NCBI GenBank assembly: GCA_030648225.1
Contig: JAUSIA010000218.1
Span: 1 to 6,338 of the forward strand
Length of the DNA stretch: 6,338 nt
Reading direction: 5' to 3'
Source: Ignavibacteria bacterium
GTDB lineage: Bacteria; Bacteroidota; Ignavibacteria; Ignavibacteriales; Ignavibacteriaceae
Shown here: in pieces, positions 1-6,338 of the stretch
Layout: the number at the start of each line of letters is the position of its first letter
Position numbering within the stretch: the first letter of the stretch is position 1
Notes under the pieces: model-generated
Databases searched by the model: none
Told to the model about the DNA's origin: nothing
What the model saw: the letters and a program-made list of their open reading frames with translations, nothing else
Translations under genes and position numbers: made by a program

Positions 1-764
1 TAAGACTTTTTAATAAGCTTGATAAGATCTTAAGAAAAGTTTCAAGAGGAATATGGTTTGACTATGGTTTTACTCGCGATATATGTGAGTGGGCGTTAAA
101 GGTCACCCCAAATACCAGTGATGAATTAAATATTATATCGAAAGGGCTTTCAATTCCAAAAGAAAAATTTAAAATTATTCATAATGGAGTGTCTGACAGG
201 TTCTTAAATGCTGATCCCGGTTTATTTGAAAAAGAATTTGGAATGAAAGATTTTATATTGTGTGTTGGTCATATTGGTCCTGTGAGAAAAAATGTTTTAG
301 CACTGATAAAAGCTTTGAGTAAAATAAATCATCCGGCAGTTTTTATAGGAAAAATAATTCCATCCGCTGAATCCGGACAAGTTCTTAAACTTGCAGCCTA
401 TAATAAGAACCTGAAAATAATAGATGCAATGGAGAATAATTCACCAAAGCTTGCTTCTGCATATGCTGCTTGCAATACATTTGTCTTACCATCGTTATAT
501 GAAACACCTGGTATTGCAGCACTCGAAGCGGGACTTGCCGGTGCTAAGATTGTAATCACTCCCTATGGAGGTACAAAAGATTACTTTATAGACATGGCAG
601 AGTATGTAAATCCATACTCTGTTGATTCCATAAGAGATGGAATAGAAAAGACTATTAATAAACCAAAAGATGATAATCTGAAAGAGCATATCAAACAAAA
701 TTTCTTATGGGATAAGATTGCTGATGAAACTATTAATTTATATAATGAAGTTTTAAATGGATAA
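1..764 (+). CDS. GT4-family glycosyltransferase, C-terminal part (5' truncated by window edge)
   Basis: The reading frame is open from base 3 to the TAA at 762-764, giving 253 residues; the N-terminal part lies outside the window, so a family length of about 350-400 aa implies some 100-150 residues are missing. Family evidence is the interdomain stretch TPNTSDELNI...IHNGV (about 111-191), typical of GT-B retaining glycosyltransferases (RfaG/WcaI-like), then GPVRKN at 276-293 with the Arg/Lys pair that in this family contacts the sugar-nucleotide phosphates. An E-x7-E motif, ETPGIAALE, has its glutamates at 501 and 525. Such enzymes move a sugar from a nucleotide donor to a lipid, glycan or small acceptor at the cytoplasmic face of the membrane. 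Donor and acceptor cannot be read from the sequence. A GTG at 189 lies in frame but falls inside the NGV motif, so it is not the true start. The next gene begins 8 bases downstream, suggesting one transcript. Confidence 0.88.
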   Translation, partial: RLFNKLDKILRKVSRGIWFDYGFTRDICEWALKVTPNTSDELNIISKGLSIPKEKFKIIHNGVSDRFLNADPGLFEKEFGMKDFILCVGHIGPVRKNVLALIKALSKINHPAVFIGKIIPSAESGQVLKLAAYNKNLKIIDAMENNSPKLASAYAACNTFVLPSLYETPGIAALEAGLAGAKIVITPYGGTKDYFIDMAEYVNPYSVDSIRDGIEKTINKPKDDNLKEHIKQNFLWDKIADETINLYNEVLNG

Positions 765-772
765 AGATACTT

Positions 773-1906
773 ATGAAAAATATTTTAGTTGCTGTAAATA
801 GTTTTAAAGAAACTGCAGATGCTGTTGAAGTTTCAAGACTATTTAATAAATATCTCGATAAACCTTTGTTCAATATTATTCAAAAACCAATATCAGATGG
901 GGGAGATGGTTTTTTAGAAGTCTGTAAGTTTCATTTCGGACTTGAAACATTAAACTATTCCATAACCACTCCCTATGATGAAACGTATATAGATTGTAAA
1001 GTAGGATTAGATAGAACCAATAAAACTTTATACATAGAATCGGCTGAGGTTCTTGGATTAAAAAGAATCCCGCAAAGTAAGAGGCATCCGCTTCAATTAA
1101 GTTCAAAAGGATTTGGTGATTTGTTACAATTAATAACTCTGGATATAGAAGAACTTAAATTCGAAGCTGACAAAATAATAATTGGTATTGGCGGAAGCGG
1201 AACAATGGATTTGGGACTTGGAATGTGCTCCCGCTTTGGTTTAAAAATGTATGATTCGTATGGTTCAGAACTTGAAGTACTCCCGGAAAATTATCCCAAA
1301 GTAAATGAGGTTGAATTTGACTGGAAGGATTTAGCATTTACTGTTGAGGTTGTTTTGGATGTTAATAATCCTTTATTAGGAAAGGAAGGGGGGATTATTT
1401 ATGGAAAGCAAAAAGGTGCTTCAAACGCTGAACTTAAAGTAGTTGAATTAGGATGGAATAAAATAATTAATTCCTTGCATAATAATATGTTATTAGATAC
1501 AACTAAAGAATTATCGGGTGCCGGTGGAGGTTTACAAGTTGGTTTGAATCTTTTATCAGAAACCATCGGAAAACATGCATTCGATTTTATTTTTAGTGAT
1601 TTAAGAATAAGTGCTAATGATACAGATATTGATATGGTGATTACGGGAGAAGGATCATTTGATAAGCAAAGTTTGATGGGAAAGGGAGCAGGATTGCTGA
1701 TTTCACTTTTTGAGAAAGAGAATATTCCGGTTATACTTTGCTGCGGAAAAATTGATAGACAGGTTTCGGAGAATTTAAGTATGAATGTTTTTCCAATAGA
1801 GATGCAGACTTTTATTGATGACCCAATAAATAATTTTGAAGATGCAATAAAAATTGCCTGCAATGAAATATCTGGTATGACCGATATTTTAACTAAATTT
1901 TCTTAA
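773..1906 (+). CDS. Glycerate kinase (GarK/GlxK family), divergent
   Basis: 377 aa, the usual length of the GarK/GlxK glycerate kinase family, which phosphorylates D-glycerate with ATP to 2-phosphoglycerate in the cytoplasm. Family landmarks appear in order: NSFKE at residues 9-13 (usual DSFK/DSYKES), SDGGDG at 41-46 (usual ADGGEG), IGIGGSGTMD at 137-146 (usual GIGGSATND), DVNNPLLG at 196-203, KQKGAS at 212-217 (usual PQKGAS), SGAGGGL at 248-254 (usual AGAAGG), and ITGEGSFDKQS at 290-300 (usual ITGEGRIDSQ). Assignment to the family is secure. However, several usually invariant residues differ (Asp to Asn at 9, Ala-Thr-Asn to Gly-Thr-Met near 143-145, Arg to Ser at 295), so the exact substrate is less certain. 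ATG at 773 is the natural start, placing the first beta strand at the N-terminus; its ribosome-binding site is weak. It sits 8 bases after the glycosyltransferase, probably cotranscribed. No symbol is given because the garK/glxK assignment cannot be made. Confidence 0.85.
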   Translation: MKNILVAVNSFKETADAVEVSRLFNKYLDKPLFNIIQKPISDGGDGFLEVCKFHFGLETLNYSITTPYDETYIDCKVGLDRTNKTLYIESAEVLGLKRIPQSKRHPLQLSSKGFGDLLQLITLDIEELKFEADKIIIGIGGSGTMDLGLGMCSRFGLKMYDSYGSELEVLPENYPKVNEVEFDWKDLAFTVEVVLDVNNPLLGKEGGIIYGKQKGASNAELKVVELGWNKIINSLHNNMLLDTTKELSGAGGGLQVGLNLLSETIGKHAFDFIFSDLRISANDTDIDMVITGEGSFDKQSLMGKGAGLLISLFEKENIPVILCCGKIDRQVSENLSMNVFPIEMQTFIDDPINNFEDAIKIACNEISGMTDILTKFS

Positions 1907-1943
1907 ATTTGTTTTTAGAAAAATCTCTTCGATAAAGCTAAAC

Positions 1944-1948
1944 AGGAA
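1944..1948 (+). promoter_or_regulatory. Ribosome-binding site of thyA
   Basis: AGGAA lies 8 bases before the ATG at 1957, in the 50-base gap after the glycerate kinase gene. The gap shows no convincing hairpin terminator and no clear promoter, so readthrough from upstream is likely but not proven. Confidence 0.55.
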
Positions 1949-1956
1949 TTTATTTA

Positions 1957-2796
1957 ATGAAAGAATATCTTGATCTTGTAAGATTGGTAATTGATGAAGG
2001 AACAAGAAAACCTTCAAGGACAGGTATTGATACGATATCTTACTTTGGTGCTTTTTATAAAGTTGATTTATCAAAGGGTTTTCCGCTTCTTACAACAAAA
2101 AAAATTGAATGGAAATCGCTTCTGCATGAAGTTCTCTGGTATTTATCAGGAGAGGATCATATCCGGAATCTCAGGAAGCACACAAAAATATGGGATGCAT
2201 GGGCTGATGAAGAAGGAAATCTTGAAACAGCTTATGGTTATTACTGGAGAAAATTTCCAAGTGCCCACAAAGATGAAAACGGTGAATGGAAAGTAGTTGA
2301 AGTAGATCAGATCAAATATGTAATTGATGAGCTCAAAAGAAAACCATATAGCCGTCGTTTGGTTGTGACAGCCTGGGAGCCTGGTAATGCAATAAAGAGT
2401 AAGCTTCCACCTTGTCATTATTCTTTTGCTTTCAATGTTAATGATGGAAAGCTTAACTGCCATTTAACCCAGCGTTCCGGTGATATTGCTCTTGGAATTC
2501 CATTTAATCTTGCAGCTTACTCGATGCTAACTCAGATAATTGCCCATGAAACAGAACTTGAACTTGGCTGCTTTGCTCATACAATTATTGATGCACATAT
2601 TTATGTTGCAGATAAAGGTAGTCCGTTGGAAAAATATGATCATCTTGAAGGACTGAAGGAGCAGTTGAAAAGGGAACCACTTCCTCTTCCAAAATTAATA
2701 ATAGCCCAAAAACCTATTGATGAGTTAAGCTTTGATGATTTTGAATTAATTGATTACCATTATCATGATAAGATCAGGTTTGAGGTTGCTGTTTGA
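1957..2796 (+). CDS. thyA: Thymidylate synthase ThyA
   Basis: 279 aa (E. coli ThyA has 264). It methylates dUMP to dTMP using 5,10-methylene-tetrahydrofolate, producing dihydrofolate, as a cytoplasmic homodimer. Visible landmarks: Arg21 in SRTG (phosphate binding), Glu58 in HEVLWYLSG (same number as the E. coli catalytic Glu58), the SRR pair at 132-134 (phosphate contacts across the dimer), the nucleophile Cys153 in LPPCHYSF, TQRSGD at 171-176, the nucleotide-binding Asn184 in IPFN, and His214/Tyr216 in DAHIY. The C-terminus ends in EVAV, like the closing tail of the family. Two local departures are the stretch TAYGYYWR (91-98), where E. coli has PVYGKQWR, and a loop some 6-8 residues longer at about 101-116. 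All catalytic residues are kept, so activity is expected. The stop overlaps the folA start by 4 bases, pairing it with the reductase that recycles its dihydrofolate product. Confidence 0.97.
   Translation: MKEYLDLVRLVIDEGTRKPSRTGIDTISYFGAFYKVDLSKGFPLLTTKKIEWKSLLHEVLWYLSGEDHIRNLRKHTKIWDAWADEEGNLETAYGYYWRKFPSAHKDENGEWKVVEVDQIKYVIDELKRKPYSRRLVVTAWEPGNAIKSKLPPCHYSFAFNVNDGKLNCHLTQRSGDIALGIPFNLAAYSMLTQIIAHETELELGCFAHTIIDAHIYVADKGSPLEKYDHLEGLKEQLKREPLPLPKLIIAQKPIDELSFDDFELIDYHYHDKIRFEVAV
2782..2786 (+). promoter_or_regulatory. Ribosome-binding site deciding the TTG start of folA
   Basis: GAGGT, inside the last codons of thyA, lies 6 bases before the TTG at 2793. A stop (TGA at 2781-2783) in the folA frame rules out any start further upstream, so this site with TTG is the only arrangement that keeps the first beta strand of the reductase. 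Confidence 0.6.
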
Positions 2797-3272
2797 AAAT
2801 TGTTATAATATCTGCAGTAGCCCAAAATGGTGTTATCGGCAGATCGAACGGGGATCTGCCATGGAAGGTAAAGGAGGAATTTCAGCATTTCAAAAACACA
2901 ACTCTCGGTTTTCCTGTAATTATGGGAAGAAAAACTTTTGAGACACTTGGAAAACCCTTAAAAGGTAGATTAAATATTGTAATTACAAGAGATAAAGAGC
3001 GTAGTTTTGAGTTTGATGATGTAAAGGAATTTTATAGTTTAAATGAAGCAATTGAATATTGCAAAACTTTAAATACAGAAAAATCATTCATTATTGGCGG
3101 AGGAGAAATTTACAGACAGGGAATAAGTTTAGCAGATGAAATGATAATTTCATTTATGGATTTTGAAGCTGATGGTGATGTTTATTTTCCTGAAATAAAT
3201 GAAAAAATCTGGAAGCGGGATTCGGGAGAAAAGAGAAACCAGTTTGAAATTGTTCATTATAAAAGAATATGA
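2793..3272 (+). CDS. folA: Dihydrofolate reductase FolA
   Basis: 159 aa, the same length as E. coli FolA. It reduces dihydrofolate to tetrahydrofolate with NADPH, regenerating the cofactor consumed by ThyA. Landmarks in order: KIVIISAVAQNGVIG (residues 2-16), the first strand and start of the Met20-type loop; LPW at 22-24; Glu29, aligned with the catalytic Asp27 of E. coli (Glu is the common alternative); PVIMGRKTFE at about 41-50, NADPH and folate binding; GRLNIVITR, the second NADPH segment; and IIGGGEIY at about 100-107, the glycine-rich turn. The start is TTG, not ATG: the TTGA at 2793-2796 contains both this start codon and the thyA stop, which suggests translational coupling. The gene also overlaps mutL by 4 bases at its end. 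Nothing in the sequence marks it as a plasmid-type resistant variant; it looks like the housekeeping chromosomal enzyme. Confidence 0.97.
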   Translation: MKIVIISAVAQNGVIGRSNGDLPWKVKEEFQHFKNTTLGFPVIMGRKTFETLGKPLKGRLNIVITRDKERSFEFDDVKEFYSLNEAIEYCKTLNTEKSFIIGGGEIYRQGISLADEMIISFMDFEADGDVYFPEINEKIWKRDSGEKRNQFEIVHYKRI

Positions 3273-5119
3273 GTAACAGGATAAAAATATTACCTGAGAA
3301 TGTTGTTAATAAAATAGCAGCAGGAGAAGTTGTCCAGCGGCCGGAATCTGCTGTCAAGGAACTCCTTGAGAATTCTATTGATGCAAGTGCACAAAATATT
3401 GAGCTTTATATAAAACGTGCCGGTAAATCTCTGATCCATGTAATTGATGATGGCATTGGAATGAATGAAGCTGATGCTCTTCTCTGCATTCAAAAACATG
3501 CTACAAGTAAAATTTCTTCTTATGAAGACCTTGAAGCTATCTATACATTTGGTTTCAGAGGAGAAGCAATAAGTTCCATAGCTGCAGTTAGCCAGCTTGA
3601 AATTAAAACCGAAACCCATGACGATGAAATCGTCACTTCACTTCGGTTTGATTCGGGGGAGAATATTAAAGAAAAAGGTTCATTTCCAAAGGGTAATTCC
3701 ATCTCTATAAAAAATTTATTCTTCAACACTCCTGCAAGAAGAAATTTTCTTAAAACTGATGCGACAGAACTTAAGCATATCATAGATACATTCAATAAAA
3801 TATCCCTGAGCCATCCTGATATTTCTTTTAGATTTTTTAATGATGATGAAATTATTTTCGATTATAAATCAGGGTCTCTCGAAGAAAGAATTTCTCAGGT
3901 TTTTGCCGACAATATGCTCGATGCATTAATTCCTGTGGAAGAGAGAACTGATTTTGCAAACTTGTATGGTTTTGTTGGTAAACCTTCTATGCTTAAAAAA
4001 AGTAAAGGTGAGCAATATTTTTTCCTTAATAACAGGTTTGTTATAAGCAGACAAATTAATCATGCTGTATTTACTGCTTACGAAAATGTTCTTGAAAAGG
4101 GTGATTATCCTTTCTTCATTCTTTTTATGGATATTGACCCGCATAGAACTGATGTTAATGTTCACCCAAATAAGCTTGAGGTTAGATTTGATGATGAAAA
4201 GAGTGTTTACAATTTTGTACTTGCTATTGTAAAGAAATGTCTTGGTACTCACGATCTTGTTCCCTCAATGATGTTCACTGAAGTTACAAATGAAACTGAA
4301 AAGCTAAGGATTGATAATTTCAGGAGAACAGAAAGGGAGGATTTTTCAGACAGACCTTCTTTCGAAACAAAAAGATCTTATGCAAAAACAGATTTTTCCG
4401 ATAAAGATATTGATCTGATATTCAGTTCTGTTACAGATGACATTATAAAACTACCTGGTACAGATATTACAGAATCTCCACTTGAAAATGTTACAACAGA
4501 GATTCTTCACAAACCTCATGAAAAGTCTTCGGAACTTACTGAAAATTCTGTTTCATTTATTTACCAGTTGCATAATAAATATATTCTTTCACAGATTAAA
4601 TCCGGATTGATGATAATTGATCAGCATGTTGCTCATGAAAGAATTTTATATGAGAAAGCGATGAAACGTCTTGAGAATGATCTTCCATTTTCGCAGCAGC
4701 TTCTTTTTTCACGGACTTTGGAACCTGACCCGGGGACATTCGCTTTAATAAAAGAAGTTGAACCATATTTAAGACGACTTGGTTTTACTTTAAAGTTTTC
4801 AGGAAAAAGCAAAATAATTATTGAAGGTGTTCCTGATGATATTAAACCTGGTTCTGAAGAAAAGATTTTATTGGATATAATTGATGAGTATTCAACTAAC
4901 CAGAGAGAAAAACAGCTTGAGACAGGAGATAATCTTGCCAAATCTTATTCATGTAAAACGGCGATTAAAGCAGGGGATAAGCTTTCAGAAAATGAAATGA
5001 AGCTTTTAATCGATCAGCTTTTTGCAACCTCGATGCCTTATGTTTGTCCCCACGGAAGACCAATTGTTGTGAAAATATCTTTAAACGAGTTTGACAGAAG
5101 GTTTGGCAGAACCAGTTAA
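3269..5119 (+). CDS. mutL: DNA mismatch repair protein MutL, endonuclease type
   Basis: 616 aa (B. subtilis MutL 627). It couples MutS mismatch recognition to strand removal. The N-terminal GHKL ATPase covers about 1-330: IAAGEVVQRP at 16-25, catalytic Glu31 and Mg-binding Asn35 in KELLENS, DDGIGM at 60-65, GFRGEA at 95-100, NTPARRNFL at 153-161, and Lys302 in NVHPNKLEVRF, aligned with E. coli Lys307. A charged, poorly conserved linker spans about 335-425. The C-terminal dimerisation and endonuclease domain holds DQHVAHERILYE at 451-462 (DQHA-x2-E-x4-E motif with Val for Ala), SCKTAIKAG at 561-569, CPHGRP at 593-598 and a terminal FGR. Each metal-site residue sits 11 positions before its B. 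subtilis counterpart, so D451, H453, E457, C593 and H595 should form the site. QQLLF (476-480) looks like a sliding-clamp motif. Together these imply methyl-independent repair with nicking by MutL. The ATGA at 3269-3272 overlaps the folA stop, and no strong ribosome-binding site precedes it, so coupled translation is likely. Confidence 0.97.
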   Translation: MSNRIKILPENVVNKIAAGEVVQRPESAVKELLENSIDASAQNIELYIKRAGKSLIHVIDDGIGMNEADALLCIQKHATSKISSYEDLEAIYTFGFRGEAISSIAAVSQLEIKTETHDDEIVTSLRFDSGENIKEKGSFPKGNSISIKNLFFNTPARRNFLKTDATELKHIIDTFNKISLSHPDISFRFFNDDEIIFDYKSGSLEERISQVFADNMLDALIPVEERTDFANLYGFVGKPSMLKKSKGEQYFFLNNRFVISRQINHAVFTAYENVLEKGDYPFFILFMDIDPHRTDVNVHPNKLEVRFDDEKSVYNFVLAIVKKCLGTHDLVPSMMFTEVTNETEKLRIDNFRRTEREDFSDRPSFETKRSYAKTDFSDKDIDLIFSSVTDDIIKLPGTDITESPLENVTTEILHKPHEKSSELTENSVSFIYQLHNKYILSQIKSGLMIIDQHVAHERILYEKAMKRLENDLPFSQQLLFSRTLEPDPGTFALIKEVEPYLRRLGFTLKFSGKSKIIIEGVPDDIKPGSEEKILLDIIDEYSTNQREKQLETGDNLAKSYSCKTAIKAGDKLSENEMKLLIDQLFATSMPYVCPHGRPIVVKISLNEFDRRFGRTS

Positions 5120-5128
5120 ATAAAAACT

Positions 5129-5134
5129 AAAGGA
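5129..5134 (+). promoter_or_regulatory. Ribosome-binding site of the acyl-CoA mutase gene
   Basis: AAAGGA lies 5 bases before the ATG at 5140, the strongest Shine-Dalgarno match in the window. The 20-base gap after mutL leaves no room for a separate terminator and promoter, so the gene is probably on the mutL transcript. Confidence 0.7.
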
Positions 5135-5139
5135 ATTTT

Positions 5140-6338
5140 ATGTTGAATGAAGAATTCTTAAAAAGAAAAAAAGAATATGAAGAAAAAGTAAAGAATGCAA
5201 AAAACACCGGCATGAAGTTTACAACTGTAAGCGGCGAGGATGTTAAAGGTCTTTATACACCGGAAGATATTCAGCAGATAAATTATCTGAGTGAAATAGG
5301 TTTCCCGGGAGAATATCCTTATACAAGAGGAATTCATATCAATGGCTACAGGGGTAAAATCTGGACAATGCGGCAGTTTGCCGGATTTGGCTCTCCTGAA
5401 GATACTAATCAGCGTTTTCATTATTTGCTTAATCATGGACAGACCGGGCTTTCGGTAGCATTTGATCTTCCTACCTTAATGGGCTGGGATGCTGATGCCG
5501 GATTGAGTGAAGGTGAAGTTGGAATTTGCGGTGTATCTGTTTCATCCTTAAAAGATATGGAGATTTTATTTAATAAAATTCCTCTTGATAAAGTTTCAAC
5601 TTCAATGACAATTAATTCTCCGGCTGCAATGATATTTGCTTTTTATCTGGCTGTTGCACGACAGCAGGGAGTTGATTTCAAAGATCTTCGAGGTACATTG
5701 CAGAATGATATTTTTAAAGAATATATAGCTCAGAAAGAATATATCTTTCCTCCAAATCCTTCTCTTAAAATTATTGTAGATATGATTGAGTTCTGCTCTA
5801 AAGAAATTCCTCAGTGGAACCCTGTTTCAATTAGCGGCTATCATATACGCGAAGCAGGTTCAACTGCAGTACAGGAACTTGCTTATACACTGGCTGATGG
5901 TTTTGCATATATAGAAGCTTGTATGGAGCGTGGTATGGACATCGATGATTTTGCTACAAGGTTATCATTCTTCTTTAATTCTCATCTTGATTTCTTTGAA
6001 GAGATTGCCAAGTACAGGGCGGCAAGAAAAATTTATGCAAAGAGAATGAAAGAAAAATACGGAGCAAAAAATCCGAGAAGCTGGTGGCTCCGTTTTCATA
6101 CGCAAACTGCTGGTTGTACTTTAACTGCACAGCAGCCGGAAAATAATATTATAAGAACCGCTTTCCAGGCACTTGCCGGAGTGCTTGGAGGTACTCAATC
6201 TCTACATACAAATTCAATGGATGAAACTCTTGCATTGCCAAGTGAAAAAGCAGCAAAGATAGCTTTAAGAACCCAGCAATTAATAGCTTATGAAACAGGA
6301 GTGATAAATACTGTTGATCCGTTGGGAGGAAGTTATTT
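5140..6338 (+). CDS. icmA: B12-dependent acyl-CoA mutase large subunit, isobutyryl-CoA mutase (IcmA)-like, 3' truncated by window edge
   Basis: 399 codons are visible and the frame is still open at the right edge. The protein belongs to the methylmalonyl-CoA mutase superfamily, whose large-subunit TIM barrel binds acyl-CoA and rearranges its carbon skeleton with adenosylcobalamin radicals. Landmarks: TMRQFAGFG (76-84), [10 protein letters not shown] (103-112), STSMTIN (153-159), [12 protein letters not shown] (187-198), [11 protein letters not shown] (230-240) with His235 aligned to the catalytic His244 of the Propionibacterium enzyme, TLADG (250-254), RLSFFFNSH (274-282), FHTQTAG (319-325), and [10 protein letters not shown] (350-359). 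The start has no cobalamin-binding or G-protein domain, so it is not a fused IcmF. A C-terminal cobalamin domain, or a separate small subunit gene, could lie beyond the window. The substrate-discriminating positions carry Phe80 and Gln198, as in Streptomyces IcmA and unlike Tyr89/Arg207 of methylmalonyl-CoA mutase. This favours interconversion of isobutyryl-CoA and n-butyryl-CoA. Superfamily membership is near certain; the substrate is inferred from two residues, and pivalyl-CoA or a related branched acyl-CoA remains possible. Confidence 0.85.
   Translation, partial: MLNEEFLKRKKEYEEKVKNAKNTGMKFTTVSGEDVKGLYTPEDIQQINYLSEIGFPGEYPYTRGIHINGYRGKIWTMRQFAGFGSPEDTNQRFHYLLNHGQTGLSVAFDLPTLMGWDADAGLSEGEVGICGVSVSSLKDMEILFNKIPLDKVSTSMTINSPAAMIFAFYLAVARQQGVDFKDLRGTLQNDIFKEYIAQKEYIFPPNPSLKIIVDMIEFCSKEIPQWNPVSISGYHIREAGSTAVQELAYTLADGFAYIEACMERGMDIDDFATRLSFFFNSHLDFFEEIAKYRAARKIYAKRMKEKYGAKNPRSWWLRFHTQTAGCTLTAQQPENNIIRTAFQALAGVLGGTQSLHTNSMDETLALPSEKAAKIALRTQQLIAYETGVINTVDPLGGSY

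Noticed and set aside
189..191. GTG as a start for the glycosyltransferase
   Set aside because: It encodes the Val of a conserved NGV motif and the frame continues upstream with family-like sequence to the window edge, so the gene is truncated by the edge and does not start here.
1399..1863. Antisense open frame of 154 codons opposite the glycerate kinase gene
   Set aside because: It lies wholly within a well-supported gene, its protein resembles no family and has low-complexity Ser/Ile/Lys-rich content, as expected of a reverse-strand shadow. The shorter antisense frames across thyA, mutL and the mutase gene were rejected for the same reason.
1898..1930. Possible terminator after the glycerate kinase gene (runs of T and A around the stop)
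   Set aside because: The symmetric A/T runs give no stable stem with G-C pairs and a usable loop, so no terminator is called.
1909..1936. Possible promoter before thyA: TTGTTT, 16 bases, GATAAA
   Set aside because: Only about half of each hexamer matches the sigma-70 consensus and the region is A+T-rich, where such matches arise by chance. No Bacteroidota-type TAnnTTTG box at proper spacing was seen either.
5140..6338. Fused isobutyryl-CoA mutase IcmF, or plain methylmalonyl-CoA mutase
   Set aside because: IcmF begins with a cobalamin-binding domain and a G-protein domain, but here the catalytic barrel motifs start by about residue 60. The methylmalonyl-CoA label conflicts with Phe80 and Gln198.

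Overview
The window is an A+T-rich, tightly packed stretch of bacterial chromosome. All six genes read on the + strand, with intergenic gaps of only 8, 50 and 20 bases and two 4-base gene overlaps. No RNA genes, mobile elements, CRISPR repeats or stretches over 300 bases without a gene were seen. The base composition, the split acyl-CoA mutase large subunit and the endonuclease-type MutL would fit the Bacteroidota/Ignavibacteriota/Chlorobiota side of the tree. That placement is a low-confidence inference, because no taxonomic marker such as rRNA is present.

Layout: (1) bases 1-764 hold the C-terminal two thirds of a GT4-type glycosyltransferase, cut by the left edge; (2) 773-1906 hold a complete but motif-divergent glycerate kinase; (3) 1957-2796 is thymidylate synthase ThyA; (4) 2793-3272 is dihydrofolate reductase FolA, starting at TTG inside the thyA stop; (5) 3269-5119 is the mismatch-repair protein MutL, whose ATG overlaps the folA stop; (6) 5140 to the right edge is the first 399 codons of a coenzyme B12-dependent acyl-CoA mutase large subunit.

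How they work together: ThyA turns dUMP into dTMP while oxidising methylene-tetrahydrofolate to dihydrofolate, and FolA reduces that back, so thyA-folA is a functional pair. MutL is coupled translationally to this pair, linking thymidine nucleotide supply with replication-error repair in one transcript. The MutL keeps the metal-dependent nicking site and a likely sliding-clamp motif, which fits methyl-independent mismatch repair. The flanking glycosyltransferase, glycerate kinase and mutase have no obvious pathway link to the core.

The most notable observation is in the last gene. It would probably be labelled methylmalonyl-CoA mutase by similarity, but the two residues that separate methylmalonyl-CoA mutase (Tyr, Arg) from isobutyryl-CoA mutase (Phe, Gln) are Phe80 and Gln198 here, pointing to an IcmA-type enzyme. 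I see no wholly undescribed system in this window.
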